Source: Candidatus Omnitrophota bacterium
Lineage (GTDB): Bacteria; Omnitrophota; Gorgyraeia; B26-G9
Assembly (NCBI GenBank): GCA_028718845.1
Contig: JAQULA010000089.1
Coordinates: 1 to 7,219 of the forward strand
Length of the DNA: 7,219 nucleotides
Direction: 5' to 3'
The notes under the pieces: generated by a model
Databases searched by the model: none
Told to the model about the DNA's origin: nothing
The model's input: the letters and a program-made list of their open reading frames with translations, nothing else
Position numbers and translations under genes: made by a program
Part shown: piece after piece, positions 6,211 through 7,219 of the stretch
How the letters are laid out: each line of letters starts with the position of its first letter
Position numbering within the stretch: position 1 is the stretch's first letter

Positions 6211-7086
6211 TTATTCCGGACTCGCGGTTATAACCACCTCCATCTCCTGTTTATTGTTGTCGGTTATCGAAGAAGGGCTCTTGAATTGCAGCCAAAGCGT
6301 CCTTGTCGTGCCTGGCTGCACGGAAACTCCGGTTTGGTCTCCGGCAAACTGCGTATCGGAACAAAGTACCGGAACAAGTGACAAAGCATGGTTATCTTCC
6401 GACCAATTTATTTTTCTTAGATCGCGCGAAAACGCCGCATTCAAAATATAGGTATCCTTTCCGACCGATATCTGGGACACTTCCAATCCTGCCGGATTAA
6501 TCAAATTTAATGAATACGTCGTAACGCTGTTGCCGTTGTTGGTAACGGTTATTCCCTGGCTCTTTGACATGGTCACAATCGAGTTGACTTCTGCCTGCCC
6601 GATATCCCAGGAACCGGGCGATACGGAAACGCTCAGGACCGGCGGTATAAATAAAGTAATCGTGCCTCCGGTAACGGTAACTGCCTGTTTATTAATCGTT
6701 ACCGTTATCGAATACGGATAATCCCCATTACCGACAACATTTCCCCGCTTATTCTTCCCGTCCCATTGAAAAGAAACGGCCGCCTTGGTGTTATCCGCAA
6801 GGGTTATTTTTTGACTGATTGTTGCGACAGCGTTACCATTGATATCCGTGACAGCGACAGAACACGCTGCGGTAAGTAGTTTTGTCGAGTTGAATCCGGA
6901 AGCTCCGACAACTGCCGAAATGATTACAACATCGTCAGCACCATCCGCATCTGGAGAAAAGGGATTTGGAACGTTGGTTATATTTTCAATGGTTATAAGA
7001 GGAGCGGCAAATAAACTGGCGGTAAAAACAGTTATCGTTGCACAAAAAAAGAAAATAGTAAAAAAGACCGTTAAAGGGAACTTCAC
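6211..7086 (-). CDS. Secreted two-domain protein: FlgD-Ig-like module plus subunit-like beta domain
   Basis: The product is 291 residues and starts at a GTG at 7086. In-frame TAA lies six codons upstream with no other ATG, GTG or TTG between, and a weak GAAAG is seven bases before the GTG. Residues 1-27 are a signal peptide ending SLFA. Residues about 34-148 are a FlgD-Ig-like module: NPFSPDADGADD (41-52), FQWDGKNKRG (106-115) and a GDYPYSITV strand. They match the first half of each repeat in the giant protein. Residues about 151-291 begin LSVSVSPGSW and contain ITVTNNG (179-185), VGKDTYILN (208-216) and the closing strand EVVITAS. This is the same layout as the mature 159-residue protein encoded next. 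It is first in the likely operon, 48 bases before that gene. It could be an adaptor, tip or anchor joining the two kinds of protein; this is inferred from shared domains. Confidence 0.87.
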   Translation of the reverse strand: MKFPLTVFFTIFFFCATITVFTASLFAAPLITIENITNVPNPFSPDADGADDVVIISAVVGASGFNSTKLLTAACSVAVTDINGNAVATISQKITLADNTKAAVSFQWDGKNKRGNVVGNGDYPYSITVTINKQAVTVTGGTITLFIPPVLSVSVSPGSWDIGQAEVNSIVTMSKSQGITVTNNGNSVTTYSLNLINPAGLEVSQISVGKDTYILNAAFSRDLRKINWSEDNHALSLVPVLCSDTQFAGDQTGVSVQPGTTRTLWLQFKSPSSITDNNKQEMEVVITASPE

Positions 7087-7131
7087 TATTGCACTTTCTT
7101 TTTAAATGAACCGATTGTTTCTCATTAAATC

Positions 7132-7161
7132 ATATAAAATATCTGATAAAAGCTTTTACAA
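7132..7161 (-). promoter_or_regulatory. Candidate sigma70-type promoter, proximal
   Basis: The reverse strand shows TTGTAA (7161-7156), an 18-base spacer and TTATAT (7137-7132). Transcription would begin near 7125, giving a leader of about 40 bases before the GTG at 7086. The region is so AT-rich that chance matches are likely. Confidence 0.3.
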
Positions 7162-7189
7162 GTTTACCATGTATAAAACTAATTGTAAA
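7161..7189 (-). promoter_or_regulatory. Candidate sigma70-type promoter, distal
   Basis: The reverse strand shows TTTACA (7189-7184; five of six to TTGACA), a 17-base spacer and TAAACT (7166-7161; four of six to TATAAT). It would drive the four-gene unit with a leader of about 70 bases. It overlaps the proximal candidate by one base. The rest of 7087-7219 shows no gene, tRNA or clear operator. Confidence 0.33.
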
Positions 7190-7219
7190 TAGGTTATTTA
7201 AATATTTCTAACTTATTGG

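Overview
The window looks bacterial. It holds four minus-strand genes, all predicted to be exported and all made of beta-sandwich (Ig-like or similar) domains. Shine-Dalgarno sites are present, starts include GTG, and there are no housekeeping genes to fix the taxon. Large secreted proteins with many FlgD-Ig-like modules are frequent in uncultivated bacteria of the Omnitrophota/Elusimicrobiota/PVC kind and their neighbours. That placement is an inference from style, not from a marker gene.

Layout, read in the direction of transcription (right to left). 7219-7087 is an AT-rich upstream region with two possible sigma70-type promoters. 7086-6211 encodes a 291-residue secreted protein: an N-terminal FlgD-Ig-like module followed by a second beta domain. 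6162-5683 encodes a 159-residue secreted protein behind a perfect AGGAGGT. Its whole mature part resembles the second domain of the 291-residue protein. 5682-5597 is an 86-base gap with an orphan AGGAGGT and a stem-loop. 5596-5132 encodes a 154-residue secreted single-domain protein. 5118 to the left edge is one uninterrupted reading frame of at least 1706 codons. It comprises a signal peptide, one fibronectin type III domain, then seven complete and one partial copy of a roughly 210-residue, two-domain repeat. It runs off the window, so its C-terminus and anchor are unknown.

Working model (inference): the four genes form one operon for a cell-surface or extracellular structure. The giant repeat protein would be a long stalk or adhesin. 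The 159-residue protein, with the best ribosome binding site, would be an abundant subunit. The 291-residue protein shares one module type with each and could join them. The 154-residue protein would be a small accessory partner, translationally linked to the giant protein. No transporter, protease, sortase or regulator is visible here.

No RNA genes, CRISPR arrays, insertion sequences or factor-independent terminators were found. Non-coding DNA is limited to the right-edge upstream region (133 bases) and three intergenic gaps (48, 86 and 13 bases).
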